Shown in pieces: positions 31,248 to 39,924 of a stretch of 44,903 nucleotides of DNA. This DNA comes from Chloroflexota bacterium (GTDB taxonomy: Bacteria > Chloroflexota > Anaerolineae > Aggregatilineales > Phototrophicaceae): contig QUBZ01000026.1 in assembly GCA_014338005.1 (NCBI GenBank), forward strand, positions 1 to 44,903, written 5' to 3'. The stretch's first letter is position 1. The number at the start of each line of letters is the position of its first letter. The notes below the pieces were generated by a model. It worked only from the letters and a program-made list of their open reading frames with translations. It did no database searches and was not told the origin of the DNA. Made by a program: the position numbers and the translations under genes.

Positions 31248-33338
31248 ATGCGCAACCGCTTACGCCTGCAATATGTCTATTTTCTCGAAGCCGTCCTGAT
31301 CGGCGTTTTTTTCGTCCAGGCGCTTCGATTTTTGATCGGCATGGTTTACAGCCGCATCGGCAGCCTCTCGGTTGTCACCGTCCTCGACCCGGCGGCGCTG
31401 CCCCCCGGCACGCCCGGCGTCGTTGACCCGGCAGTTGTCACCAGTGAAATCTCGTTCCTGGTTTATATGCTTGCCCTGCCCCTGCTGGCCGCGCTGTTCG
31501 GACGCGCGCGCGGTTTGTTCATCCCCGCGGCGGCGCTGACGGCGGCGGGGCGCGTGCTGATGCTGACCGATCTGCCATTTACGCCGACGATGGGCGCGGC
31601 ACTGGCCGTCGGAGGCGGGCTGTTTTATACGGCCATGCTCATCCGTCACCGGGCATCTATCCTGCCCTATATGTTCATCCTTGCCCTGGGAATTGACCAG
31701 GTTTTTCGCGCACTGGGCAACACACTCGACCCATCCTGGTCGCCACGCTATCTTCAAATTCAGCTCGTGCTGTCACTGCTCGTCGTCGCGTTCAGTGTCC
31801 TCAGCGTTCTCGGCCAGCGGCGAACGTCCCAGCGCGATCAGACCGCCGTATCGCCGGATCGCGGCTTAATGCCGTTCTGGGGCGGCATCGGCTTCGGCGG
31901 GTTGTTATTCCTGGAGCTGTCACTCCTCAGCCTGCCCAATGCGATTGCCGGACGTGCAGACGTGGACTATACCTCGTTTGCGCCTTTCGTGGCGCTGGCG
32001 ACGCTTCTGCCGCTTATCCCCTGGGTGCGCCGGCAGGCGCGCGGTTTCATCGCCACCTTCGACGGCGGCGTGCGCGGCTGGCTGTGGATGCTGTTCACGG
32101 CGCTGTTGGTGATGGTCGGGACACGCTTTCAGGGGTTGATCGCCGGCGTGTCGCTGGTGATCGCCGCCTTCACCGCCGCCATGATGTGGTGGTGGCTGGC
32201 GCGCCCCCAGGCCGAAAAAGAACGCAGCTTCGGCGGCCTATGGATCACCGTCGGCATGGTGATGTTTTTCCTGCTGGTGGCCGGCGATAACTTCACCTAC
32301 GAATACGCCTACGTCCGCAGCCTCGCACCGGAATTGGCCTTCCTAAACGACATCATCCCACCATTTTTGCGCGGTTTTCGAGGCATGGGGCTGGGACTGC
32401 TGCTGCTGGGCGTCTTTTTCGCCGCCCTGCCGATGGCGCAGACGCCACGCCGCATCCCCTGGGAAGGCGGCTCGCCGCTCCAATCCCTGCTGGCGCTGCT
32501 GGCGGTGGCCGGGTTCGCCGGGGGCATCGCCTATGCGGTGCGCCCGCCAGCCATTGTAGCCGTGCGCGACACCCCGCAAAGCCCCTTAAGCAGCATCCGT
32601 GTCGGCACATACAACATACACGGCGGCTTTAACGAGTTTTATCACTTCGATCTTGAAGCTATTGCCCGCACCATCCAGCAAAGCGGCGCAAACGCCGTCC
32701 TGCTTCAGCAGGTAGAAGCCGGGCGGCTGACCAGTTTCGGCGTGGATCAACCATTATGGCTGGCGCGGCGGCTGCTGATGCCGGCGCGCTTTTTCCCTAC
32801 CAATGAAGGCTTGCAGGGACTCGCCATTCTCTCGAACGTCGAAATCGTCTACGACGATGGCGCGCTGCTGACCAGCACCGGCAGCCCACAAACCGGTCTC
32901 CAGCGAGCGCAGATTCGCCCCGACGCCGGCGTGATTACCCTCTATAACACCTGGCTGGCGTTTTTGCTGGAAACCGGCGATGGCCGCAGCATCGAGCAGC
33001 AGGAGCAAGACCAGCAGCGCCAGTTGAACGAAGCCTTCGCTATCATCAGCGCGCAGCACCCGGACGGCAGCCTGGGGCGCATGATTATCGGCGGCACGTT
33101 CAACAACGTAGCCGATTCGCCGCTGATCGGTCAGATGCGCGCCGCCGGTTTTAGCGACCCGTTCGCCGGGCTGCCACAGGAACTAACGGCGACGCTGTGG
33201 CGCGCCGGGCTGCCGCGCGTGCGTCTGGATTATCTGTGGGTGCGTTCGATGCTGGCGCTGGGCGCGGTGGTGATGGACAGCAGCGCGTCCGATCATCGTA
33301 TGGCGGTCATCGAGGTGCAGCTCAGCCGGGGCGGATAA
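31248..33338 (+). CDS. Membrane protein with C-terminal EEP-nuclease-like domain, probably inactive
   Basis: A 696-residue protein: about ten or more hydrophobic segments to residue ~440, then an endonuclease/exonuclease/phosphatase-type domain. The domain is recognisable by VGTYNIHGG (about 452-460), LDYLWVRSML and SDHRMAVIEV. Key positions differ: LLQQVEAG where LQEVD with metal-binding Glu is usual, NTWLAF where NTHL is usual, and GGTFNN where GDFN is usual. Thus the catalytic Glu, His and Asp are replaced, and the domain probably binds but does not cleave. ATG 31248 with GGGAG 5 bases before is preferred to the TTG at 31215, which would lie in the divergent promoter. Function unknown. Confidence 0.75.
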   Translation: MRNRLRLQYVYFLEAVLIGVFFVQALRFLIGMVYSRIGSLSVVTVLDPAALPPGTPGVVDPAVVTSEISFLVYMLALPLLAALFGRARGLFIPAAALTAAGRVLMLTDLPFTPTMGAALAVGGGLFYTAMLIRHRASILPYMFILALGIDQVFRALGNTLDPSWSPRYLQIQLVLSLLVVAFSVLSVLGQRRTSQRDQTAVSPDRGLMPFWGGIGFGGLLFLELSLLSLPNAIAGRADVDYTSFAPFVALATLLPLIPWVRRQARGFIATFDGGVRGWLWMLFTALLVMVGTRFQGLIAGVSLVIAAFTAAMMWWWLARPQAEKERSFGGLWITVGMVMFFLLVAGDNFTYEYAYVRSLAPELAFLNDIIPPFLRGFRGMGLGLLLLGVFFAALPMAQTPRRIPWEGGSPLQSLLALLAVAGFAGGIAYAVRPPAIVAVRDTPQSPLSSIRVGTYNIHGGFNEFYHFDLEAIARTIQQSGANAVLLQQVEAGRLTSFGVDQPLWLARRLLMPARFFPTNEGLQGLAILSNVEIVYDDGALLTSTGSPQTGLQRAQIRPDAGVITLYNTWLAFLLETGDGRSIEQQEQDQQRQLNEAFAIISAQHPDGSLGRMIIGGTFNNVADSPLIGQMRAAGFSDPFAGLPQELTATLWRAGLPRVRLDYLWVRSMLALGAVVMDSSASDHRMAVIEVQLSRGG

Positions 33339-33348
33339 AACCCGCCCC
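33328..33348. repeat. GC-rich intergenic palindrome, copy 2
   Basis: GGGGCGG-ATAAAAC-CCGCCCC spans the stop codon of the EEP-like gene and lies between convergent genes. It is a member of the same palindrome family as those at 14323, 37667 and 44793. Here it is well placed to act as a two-way transcript end with rnc. Confidence 0.6.
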
Positions 33349-33367
33349 AAACCGGTGAATCAGTCGG

Positions 33368-34069
33368 TCAGATCACCACTTCCCCGCGCTCGACTGACCG
33401 CAGCGCCTCACGGGCGGCAGACTGCGCGGCGATCTGTTTGCTGCGCCCTGTACCGCGCCCGACAACCCGCTCGCCGATCAGCACTTCGACCACAAATTCT
33501 TTCAGGTGGTCTGGCCCGGTGGCGGAAACGGTGCGATAAACCGGCGTTTTGTTCAGTTCAGCCTGGCTCCATTCCTGCAAACGGCTGCGGGCGTCTTTGT
33601 CTATCGCTTCTTCCAACACCTGGCCGATCAACGATTCCAGGCGCGGCAGAATGAACGCCCGCACTGCCTCAAGCCCTTGATCGAGGTACAGCGCCCCGGT
33701 TACAGCCTCAAAGGCCGCGCACAGGTTGCTTGATCGCTCACGCCCGCCGCCGGCTTCTTCCCCCTTGCCCATTCGCAAATGAGTGCCTAATCCCGCCTCC
33801 GCCGCCAGAAATGCCAGCGACTCGGTACGCACCAGCGCACTGCGTAACCGGGTAAGCTGGCCCTCCGGCATATCCGGGAAACGCTGAAACAGCATATCAC
33901 CCACCAGAAAATCCAGCACCGCGTCGCCCAGGAACTCCAGCCGCTCGTTATCGCCCTCACCTTCGCCATGTTCATTGATGTACGAACGGTGTGTCAGGGC
34001 TTGCCAGAGCAAACGGTCATTCTGAAATTGAACGCCGATTTGCTCCTGAAGATCATCTGTATCGGTCAT
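33368..34069 (-). CDS. rnc: Ribonuclease III
   Basis: A 233-residue double-strand-specific RNase with an RNase III domain (1-150) and a C-terminal dsRNA-binding domain (about 158-228). The signature NERLEFLGDAVLDF is at 41-54 and carries three metal-binding acids. In the second catalytic helix, LCAAFEAVTGALYLD, Glu121 is kept but the position equal to Asp114 of the E. coli enzyme is Ala118. This variant may be normal in the lineage. ATG 34069 is chosen over the TTG directly before it. It lies 18 bases after fabF, so both are probably cotranscribed, but acpP, the usual third member of this cluster, is absent. Confidence 0.95.
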   Translation of the reverse strand: MTDTDDLQEQIGVQFQNDRLLWQALTHRSYINEHGEGEGDNERLEFLGDAVLDFLVGDMLFQRFPDMPEGQLTRLRSALVRTESLAFLAAEAGLGTHLRMGKGEEAGGGRERSSNLCAAFEAVTGALYLDQGLEAVRAFILPRLESLIGQVLEEAIDKDARSRLQEWSQAELNKTPVYRTVSATGPDHLKEFVVEVLIGERVVGRGTGRSKQIAAQSAAREALRSVERGEVVI

Positions 34070-34087
34070 CAATCCAACTGCTAACTG

Positions 34088-35329
34088 CTAATTAAACGCC
34101 TTAAAAATAAGCGACACGTTATGCCCCCCAAAACCGAACGAGTTGCTCATCACCATCTTTATCGGCATCTCGCGCGCTGTATTTGGCACGTAGTCCAGGT
34201 CGCATTCCGGGTCTGGCTCGTCCAGATTGATGGTCGGCGGCGCGACCTGGTCACGAATCGCCAGCACAGAAAAAGCGGCCTCCATCGCGGCGGTCGCGCC
34301 CATGCCATGCCCGGTCATGCTCTTGGTGGAACTCATCGGCACGCGATAGGCCTGCTCCCCAAAAACCATCTTCATCGCCTTCGTTTCCATCACGTCGTTC
34401 AGCGAGGTGGCCGTCCCATGCGCGTTGATATAATGCACATCGGTCAAGTTTATACACGCATCCTCCAGCGCCGCGCGGATCGCCGCCGCCGCGCCTCTGG
34501 CTTCCGGGTCGGGCGCGGTAATGTGGAACGCATCGGAAGTCGAGCCGTAACCGATCAGCTCCGCCAGGATGGACGCGCCCCGCGCCCTGGCGTGTTCCAG
34601 TTCCTCCATCACCAGCACCGCCGCTCCCTCACTGAAGACCAGCCCGGCGCGGTTTTTGTCGAACGGTCGAGAAGCATGTTCCGGGTCATCGTTTAAACGC
34701 GAACAGGCCCCCACCCGATCAAAGGCCGCGATGCCTAGCGGGAAAATCGGCGCTTCGCCGCCGCCCGCCAGGGCCTGGTCAATCCGCCCAAAACGGATGA
34801 GGTCAAAAGCATGGCCGATGCACTCGGCCCCGGTCGCGCAGGCCGAGATGGGCGTAGCGGTCGGCCCCATAGCGCCGATTTCGATGCTAATCAGGTTGCT
34901 GCCGCCGTTTACGATCAGCATCGGGATGCCGAACGGCGTAATACGGCGCGGATCGCCGGTACGATAATAATCATTGGCGTACTCAAAATAACTTTCCACG
35001 CCCCCAACCGCCGAACCGATAATCACGCCGGTGCGGTGGCGATTGGCGTCCGTCACTTCGAAACCCGCGCTGCGAACCGCCTCCGCCGTCGCCGCTACCA
35101 CAAAATGCTGGTAACGGTCGCGGCGGCGTACTTCTTTAGCCGGCATATAATCTGCCGGGTTCCAGTTTTTCACCTCCGCCGCGATTTTCACTTGATGATT
35201 CGAGGCATCAAAGCGCGTGATCGGCCCGATACCGCTTTTCCCCGCTTTGATAGCTTCCCAGGTTTCGGCAGCTGTATGCCCCAGAGGCGAGACAATCCCC
35301 AGGCCGGTTACGACCACTCGTCTCGTCAT
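34088..35329 (-). CDS. fabF: Beta-ketoacyl-ACP synthase II
   Basis: A 413-residue condensing enzyme for fatty-acid elongation. It begins TRRVVVTGLGIVSPLGHTA. The nucleophilic Cys lies in ISACATGAECIG (about 165-176), and the two His in NAHGTATSLND and SMTGHGMGATAA; these give the Cys-His-His triad. The Lys in NDVMETKAM is also kept. The ATG at 35329 has GGGAG 5 bases upstream, while a longer start at 35344 has none. fabF precedes rnc by 18 bases. Confidence 0.96.
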   Translation of the reverse strand: MTRRVVVTGLGIVSPLGHTAAETWEAIKAGKSGIGPITRFDASNHQVKIAAEVKNWNPADYMPAKEVRRRDRYQHFVVAATAEAVRSAGFEVTDANRHRTGVIIGSAVGGVESYFEYANDYYRTGDPRRITPFGIPMLIVNGGSNLISIEIGAMGPTATPISACATGAECIGHAFDLIRFGRIDQALAGGGEAPIFPLGIAAFDRVGACSRLNDDPEHASRPFDKNRAGLVFSEGAAVLVMEELEHARARGASILAELIGYGSTSDAFHITAPDPEARGAAAAIRAALEDACINLTDVHYINAHGTATSLNDVMETKAMKMVFGEQAYRVPMSSTKSMTGHGMGATAAMEAAFSVLAIRDQVAPPTINLDEPDPECDLDYVPNTAREMPIKMVMSNSFGFGGHNVSLIFKAFN

Positions 35330-35434
35330 GTAAGCTCCCATCATTCATGAAAAATAGCTTTATGTGTACAAGGCGCGCATCAGCGCGCGCATAGAAACTC
35401 GTTTTTAACACAGGCTTCTGGCATTCGCCAATCT

Positions 35435-36148
35435 TCAGCGGCGATCTTGCGGCGTGGGGTGATAAGCTCCTTCCACCCAGGCCGCGCCATCCGGACGCAC
35501 CTCTTTTTTCCACACCGGCACGATCTCTTTCAACCGGTCAATGCCGTAGCGCGCCGCCTCAAAACAGCCCTGGTCGCGGTGGCCGGATGAACAGGCGATC
35601 AGGATCGTATTCTGCCCAACTTCCAGCCGGCCCACCCGCTGCACAATGGCGATGCCCTGCACCAGCGGCCAGCGTTCGCGGATTTCCGCCGCAACCTGGC
35701 GCATCTTCGTCAGCGCCATCGGCTCGTAGGCTTCATACTCCAGGTGTTCGGTCTGAACCTGCTCGCCTGCCCGCGCCGTTTCGCCCCGCACCATACCGCT
35801 GAAGACGCAGACCGCGCCCGTTGCCGGGATAGTGATGGCGGCGATCAATTCATCGGCGCTGAAAGGTTCATCTGCCAATCGCAGAATTTCCGGGTAGCCG
35901 CCCTCTCCACCGCTGACCGGCGGGAAAAAAGCCACTTCGTCGCCGTCATGAACCGCATCTGAGGCAAAGGCGTACTCCTGGTTAACTGCCGCAATCGCCG
36001 CTTCAATGTGCGCCTCTATAACCGGGTACAGCGCCGTCACGGCGCGTTTGACATCCCCAACCGTCGCGCCGTCCGGCAGCGTTACGGACAGCCGGTTCTG
36101 GCCGGCTGCATCTTTCAAAGTTGCGAACAACAGAACTTCAACGCGCAT
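35435..36148 (-). CDS. MoaD-MoaE fusion, molybdopterin synthase
   Basis: A 237-residue fusion of both molybdopterin synthase subunits. Residues 1-84 are MoaD ([16 protein letters not shown], ending FFPPVSGG with the Gly-Gly that accepts sulfur). Residues about 92-237 are MoaE (TGAVCVFSGMVRGETA, LEYEAYEPMALTKM, GIAIVQRVGRLEVGQ, VPVWKKEV with the catalytic Lys). The Gly-Gly is internal, so it must be freed by cleavage for thiocarboxylation, as known for MoaX in mycobacteria. The start overlaps the moaC stop by one base. No molybdoenzyme is present in the window. Confidence 0.94.
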   Translation of the reverse strand: MRVEVLLFATLKDAAGQNRLSVTLPDGATVGDVKRAVTALYPVIEAHIEAAIAAVNQEYAFASDAVHDGDEVAFFPPVSGGEGGYPEILRLADEPFSADELIAAITIPATGAVCVFSGMVRGETARAGEQVQTEHLEYEAYEPMALTKMRQVAAEIRERWPLVQGIAIVQRVGRLEVGQNTILIACSSGHRDQGCFEAARYGIDRLKEIVPVWKKEVRPDGAAWVEGAYHPTPQDRR

Positions 36149-36630
36149 CAGGCCTCCGCTGTATAATCGCCCCGCTGGCCGCCGCGTTTTTCCAGCAGCC
36201 GTATTTCGCTCAGGCGCATTCCCCGATCAACGGCTTTCGCCATATCATAAACCGTCAGCGCGGCAACCGTTACGGCAGTGAGGGCCTCCATCTCAACGCC
36301 CGTCTTGCCCACCGTGCGCGCCGTCGCCATAATCTGTACGGCGCTTTTTTCGGCATCCAGTGTCAGCTCGACATCAATATGAGTCAGAGTCAGCGGGTGG
36401 CACAAAGGGATCAGGTCGGCGGTTTTTTTGGCCGCCATGATGCCTGCCAGCCGCGCCACCATGATAACATCGCCCTTTTTTAGCGCACCCTCTCGAATCA
36501 ACCGCAGCGTTTCCGGCTGCATATAGACCGACCCCGCCGCCACTGCAACACGTTCGGTATCCGGCTTCGCGCCTACGTCTACCAGACGCGCCGCGCCGCT
36601 TTCGTCCAGGTGTGTTAAACGTTCGTCCAC
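36148..36630 (-). CDS. moaC: Cyclic pyranopterin monophosphate synthase
   Basis: A 160-residue MoaC, the enzyme that forms cyclic pyranopterin monophosphate in molybdenum cofactor synthesis. Family motifs are [18 protein letters not shown] at the N terminus, [35 protein letters not shown] with the conserved His, and [23 protein letters not shown]. Start: the GTG at 36630 has GAGGG 8 bases upstream and gives the usual length, so it is preferred to the GTG at 36645. The gene is followed directly by moaDE; MoaA, the partner radical SAM enzyme, is not here. Confidence 0.96.
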   Translation of the reverse strand: MDERLTHLDESGAARLVDVGAKPDTERVAVAAGSVYMQPETLRLIREGALKKGDVIMVARLAGIMAAKKTADLIPLCHPLTLTHIDVELTLDAEKSAVQIMATARTVGKTGVEMEALTAVTVAALTVYDMAKAVDRGMRLSEIRLLEKRGGQRGDYTAEA

Positions 36631-36684
36631 TGTTTCGTCCCTCACTGGTCAGTGATATCTCTCCATTATAGCCGAGGGGCAGGC

Positions 36685-36713
36685 TTGTTTTGCACCCCTG
36701 GCCCGTGTATACT
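36685..36713 (+). promoter_or_regulatory. Promoter of ftsY-prfB
   Basis: TTGTTT (36685-36690), 17 bases, then TATACT (36708-36713; 5 of 6), in the divergent gap with moaC. The start of transcription would be near 36720, about 38 bases before ftsY. The -35 is weak. Confidence 0.55.
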
Positions 36714-36757
36714 GCAAACAATTTCGTGGGAATTGAATCGCAACCGGAGAAAAATCT

Positions 36758-37660
36758 TTGGGTATCTTTCGCAGCGGTCTGGCGAAAACGCGGCAGTCGT
36801 TTTTCGGACGCATTTCGCAGTTGCTTGGTAATACAGACCTTGATGATGACACCTGGGACGACATCGAAGCCGTACTCATTCAGGCCGATGTTGGGGTAGC
36901 AGCCACTCAGCGTATTATGGAAGACCTGAAAGCGCGGGTCAAACGCGACGGCATCACCCGCGCCGACCAGCTAAACATTGCGCTGAAAGAAACACTGCGC
37001 GGCCTGCTCGTCACCCCGCCGCCGATGAACGTCAGCGGTCGCCCGCTTTCGATCATCTTGGTCGTCGGCGTCAACGGCAGCGGCAAAACCACCTCTATCG
37101 CCAAACTCGCCAACCGGCTGAATCGCGCCGGTCGTAAGGTGATGCTGGCCGCCGGCGACACGTTTCGCGCGGCGGCCATCGAGCAGTTGCAAACCTGGGG
37201 CCAACGGGTAGGCGTGCCGGTCATCGCCGGGCAGCCTGGCTCTGACCCCGCCGCCGTTGTTTATGACGCGACCGCCGCCGCTCACTCGCGCGGGCATGAC
37301 ATCCTAATTGTAGATACCGCCGGGCGGCTGCACACCAACTATAACCTGATGGAAGAACTCGCCAAGATCAAATCCGTCTCCGGCAAAGTTGTGCCAGATG
37401 CGCCGCACGAAGTTCTGCTGGTGCTGGACGGCACGACCGGCCAGAACGCCTTGCAGCAGGCACAAAAATTCCGCGAAATGGTCGAGGTGACAGGCGTCAT
37501 CGTCACCAAACTGGACGGCACGGCCAAAGGCGGCATGGTGTTTTCGGTCTTTAACGACCTTCACCTGCCGGTACACTACATCGGTCTGGGCGAAGGGGTG
37601 AACGATTTGGTGTTGTTCAGCCCGGAAAATTTTGTGAACAGCCTGTTCGATGAGAATTAA
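36758..37660 (+). CDS. ftsY: Signal recognition particle receptor FtsY
   Basis: A 300-residue SRP receptor GTPase that docks ribosome-nascent chain complexes at the membrane. The N domain (1-80) is followed by the G domain: [15 protein letters not shown] (about 105-119), [22 protein letters not shown], and [10 protein letters not shown]. Length and the lack of an acidic N-terminal A domain are normal outside Proteobacteria. The start is a TTG at 36758 with GGAG 8 bases upstream. It is followed by a palindrome and prfB 66 bases later; both are probably one unit. Confidence 0.96.
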   Translation: MGIFRSGLAKTRQSFFGRISQLLGNTDLDDDTWDDIEAVLIQADVGVAATQRIMEDLKARVKRDGITRADQLNIALKETLRGLLVTPPPMNVSGRPLSIILVVGVNGSGKTTSIAKLANRLNRAGRKVMLAAGDTFRAAAIEQLQTWGQRVGVPVIAGQPGSDPAAVVYDATAAAHSRGHDILIVDTAGRLHTNYNLMEELAKIKSVSGKVVPDAPHEVLLVLDGTTGQNALQQAQKFREMVEVTGVIVTKLDGTAKGGMVFSVFNDLHLPVHYIGLGEGVNDLVLFSPENFVNSLFDEN

Positions 37661-37666
37661 TTCGTG

Positions 37667-37689
37667 GGGGCGGGTCTAAAACCCGCCTC
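37667..37689. repeat. GC-rich intergenic palindrome, copy 3
   Basis: GGGGCGGGT-ctaaa-ACCCGCCTC, a 9-bp stem with one mismatch or wobble, starts 7 bases after the ftsY stop. It is one of the palindromes of the family at 14323, 33328 and 44793. It lies inside an apparent operon on the same strand, so it cannot be a complete terminator unless prfB has its own promoter, which I do not see. Confidence 0.6.
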
Positions 37690-37726
37690 AGTCACAATTA
37701 AACCTGGAGGAATCCGTACAAATTCG

Positions 37727-38824
37727 ATGGAAAATTTGATCAGCCTGTTGACTACTCTTAAAAACCGTATTGATGGGCTGATGGCGCAGTTGGACATCAC
37801 CGGCAAAATTCAGCGCATTCACCGGCTCGAAGAACAGTCCGGCGCAGCCGATTTCTGGAATGACCCCGAAACCGCGCAGAAAATTATGCAGGAAATCGCC
37901 CGATTGAAGGAAGAAGTCGGGCGCTGGAACAGCCTTGCCCAGCGCATTAACGATGCCCTGGAACTGGCACAGTTTGATGACCGCAGCCTGCTGGACGATC
38001 TCACCAACGAGGTTAATGCCCTCACCGAAATCGTGGATCGAATGGCCTTACAGGCCCTGCTTTCCGGCCCCTACGACCGCGATAACGCCATCCTCGCCAT
38101 TCATGCCGGGGCGGGCGGCACCGACTCGCAGGACTGGGCGCAAATGCTGGAACGTATGTACCTGCGCTGGGCAGAGGAAAACGGCTACAAGGTGGAAATT
38201 CTGGAACGCAGCGAGGGCGAAGAAGCCGGCATCAAAAGCGTGATGATGAGCGTAAAAGGCGAATATGCCTACGGTTATTTGCAAAGCGAGCAGGGTGTTC
38301 ACCGGCTGGTGCGCCTCAGCCCGTTCGATGCCTCCAACCGCCGCCATACGTCGTTTGCCAAAGTTGAACTCTGGCCGGATATTCAAGGCCAACTCGACAT
38401 CGAAATTAACGAAAAAGACCTGCGGATAGACACTTACCGGGCGGGCGGCGCGGGCGGCCAGCACGTGCAAAAGAACGATACCGCCGTGCGGATCACGCAC
38501 ATTCCTACAGGCATTGTCGTCCAATGCCAGAACCAGCGCAGCCAGATGCAGAACCGCGAGCGCGCCCTGCAAATCCTCAAAGCGCGGCTGTTTGAGATGG
38601 AGCGCAAAAAACAGGAGGCACAGTTGGCGACACTTAAGGGCGAAAACATCAACGCCGAATGGGGCAACCAGATTCGCTCCTACGTGCTGCACCCTTACCA
38701 GCTTGTCAAAGACCATCGCACCGATTACGAAGTCGGCAATACCGGCGCCGTCCTGGATGGCCGCCTGAACGACTTCATGGACTCTTACCTTCGCGCCAAA
38801 GTCGCGATCAAATCAGCCACTTAA
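37727..38824 (+). CDS. prfB: Peptide chain release factor 2, without frameshift site
   Basis: A 365-residue release factor that reads UGA and UAA. The stop-reading motif LSPFDAS (SPF, about residue 195) and the peptidyl-transferase motif GAGGQHVQ (about 240) are present, then VRITHIPTGIVVQCQNQRSQ. Many prfB genes hold an in-frame TGA near codon 25 (CTT TGA C) that needs a +1 frameshift. Here the equal position reads CAG TTG GAC, so the gene is continuous and not autoregulated in this way. The CTGGAGG ribosome site is 16 bases before the ATG, longer than normal; no better start is in frame. Confidence 0.95.
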   Translation: MENLISLLTTLKNRIDGLMAQLDITGKIQRIHRLEEQSGAADFWNDPETAQKIMQEIARLKEEVGRWNSLAQRINDALELAQFDDRSLLDDLTNEVNALTEIVDRMALQALLSGPYDRDNAILAIHAGAGGTDSQDWAQMLERMYLRWAEENGYKVEILERSEGEEAGIKSVMMSVKGEYAYGYLQSEQGVHRLVRLSPFDASNRRHTSFAKVELWPDIQGQLDIEINEKDLRIDTYRAGGAGGQHVQKNDTAVRITHIPTGIVVQCQNQRSQMQNRERALQILKARLFEMERKKQEAQLATLKGENINAEWGNQIRSYVLHPYQLVKDHRTDYEVGNTGAVLDGRLNDFMDSYLRAKVAIKSAT

Positions 38825-38859
38825 TACTTTCGCCGATATTACCTTTAAGGAGCCATTCT

Positions 38860-39885
38860 GTGAGTACCGAGAACCTGGGTGAAAAAGTCACACAACTCAA
38901 ACGGCGCTACGAGGAATTCGTCAGCCGCGCCAATCTGTCCGGCATCACCAGCCGCATCAGCACGGTAACGACCGATCTCAACCGGCTGCCGGGTATGATC
39001 GAGGAAATCCGCAGCCGGGGTTACGTTTACCGCGCCTTCCTGGAGAAAAAAGCGGCAGTGATGGCCGAGCAGTGGTCGCAAACCCAGGAACGCATCCACG
39101 ACATAATCAATCGGGAAGTGGAAGACCTTCGCCAGCAGATGAAACACGCCGAGGCAGCCGTCCGGCAGATTGATCTGCGCCCCACCCTTCCGGCCATCAC
39201 CGGCCTGGAAAGCACGCTGAACGTCATCCAACAAAAAGTGGAAGCTGCTGAAGGCCGCATCCGCAGCCTGTTCGAGCCGATTGAGCGCGAATTGCAGACC
39301 ACCAAAGCGCAGATCGAGGAAGCAAAATGGTTCATGCAGCAAAAGGAAGAGGCCAGTTTTAGCTTCTATCCCGCCGAGGCGATCTTCCTGGCGGCAAAAG
39401 CCGAATGGGTCGCCACCGGCAAAGGTAAACAGGACCCCGACGGTATTCTGTTCCTCACCGACCAACGCCTGGTGTTCGAGCAAAAAGAAACGGTCGGCGG
39501 CGGCCTGTTCAAACGCGGCGAAAGCGTCCAGGAAATGAATTGGGAAGTGCCGCTGAGCGCGGTTGAGGACGTGTCGCCGGAAAACAAGGGTTTCCTGGGC
39601 GGCAAGGATATGCTGCATTTCACGCTTGGACGCGGCGCGCCTTATCCCAAAATCACGGTCGAAGTTAAAGGCGGCGTGGACTGTAAATACTGGGCGCGGG
39701 AACTTAAACGAATGCTGAGCGGCGAAACTCAAAATGAACGCGCCAGCCAGCCCGACCCGGAAATGCTCGAAAAACTCCGCAGCGCGCCGACGGCCTGCCA
39801 CGTCTGTAACGGCCAGCTTCCCCGTCTGGTAGCCGGGCAGACCGAGGTCGAATGTCCCTACTGTGGCACGGTGATCCGCCTATAA
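38860..39885 (+). CDS. Coiled-coil protein with GRAM-like domain and C-terminal zinc ribbon
   Basis: A 341-residue soluble protein. Residues 1-165 are highly charged and helical, with heptad-like spacing (likely coiled coil). Residues about 170-285 resemble a GRAM/PH-like fold: FSFYPAEAIFLAAKAEW, GILFLTDQRLVFEQKE, VPLSAVEDVSPE. The end has a zinc ribbon of two CxxC pairs, CHVCNG and CPYCG. Bacterial proteins of this plan are often annotated as unknown; a role in membrane or protein binding is only a guess. The GTG at 38860 has a perfect AAGGAG 7 bases upstream, which decides the start. It lies between prfB and rpoC. Confidence 0.72.
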   Translation: MSTENLGEKVTQLKRRYEEFVSRANLSGITSRISTVTTDLNRLPGMIEEIRSRGYVYRAFLEKKAAVMAEQWSQTQERIHDIINREVEDLRQQMKHAEAAVRQIDLRPTLPAITGLESTLNVIQQKVEAAEGRIRSLFEPIERELQTTKAQIEEAKWFMQQKEEASFSFYPAEAIFLAAKAEWVATGKGKQDPDGILFLTDQRLVFEQKETVGGGLFKRGESVQEMNWEVPLSAVEDVSPENKGFLGGKDMLHFTLGRGAPYPKITVEVKGGVDCKYWARELKRMLSGETQNERASQPDPEMLEKLRSAPTACHVCNGQLPRLVAGQTEVECPYCGTVIRL

Positions 39886-39896
39886 CCCGAAACCTG

Positions 39897-39924
39897 GAGG
39901 GGTGGGAAATCGTTTCTGCCCCTC
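39897..39924 (+). terminator. Hairpin before the rpoC promoters
   Basis: GAGGGG/CCCCTC plus GAAA/TTTC form a two-part stem with loop TCG, 12 bases after the stop of the upstream gene. Only two T residues follow, so termination may be weak. The right arm touches the -35 of promoter P1. Confidence 0.5.

Noticed and set aside
37727..37820. Programmed frameshift in prfB
   Set aside because: TTGAC-like strings were seen (CTGTTGACT), but the frame is continuous and there is no in-frame TGA.
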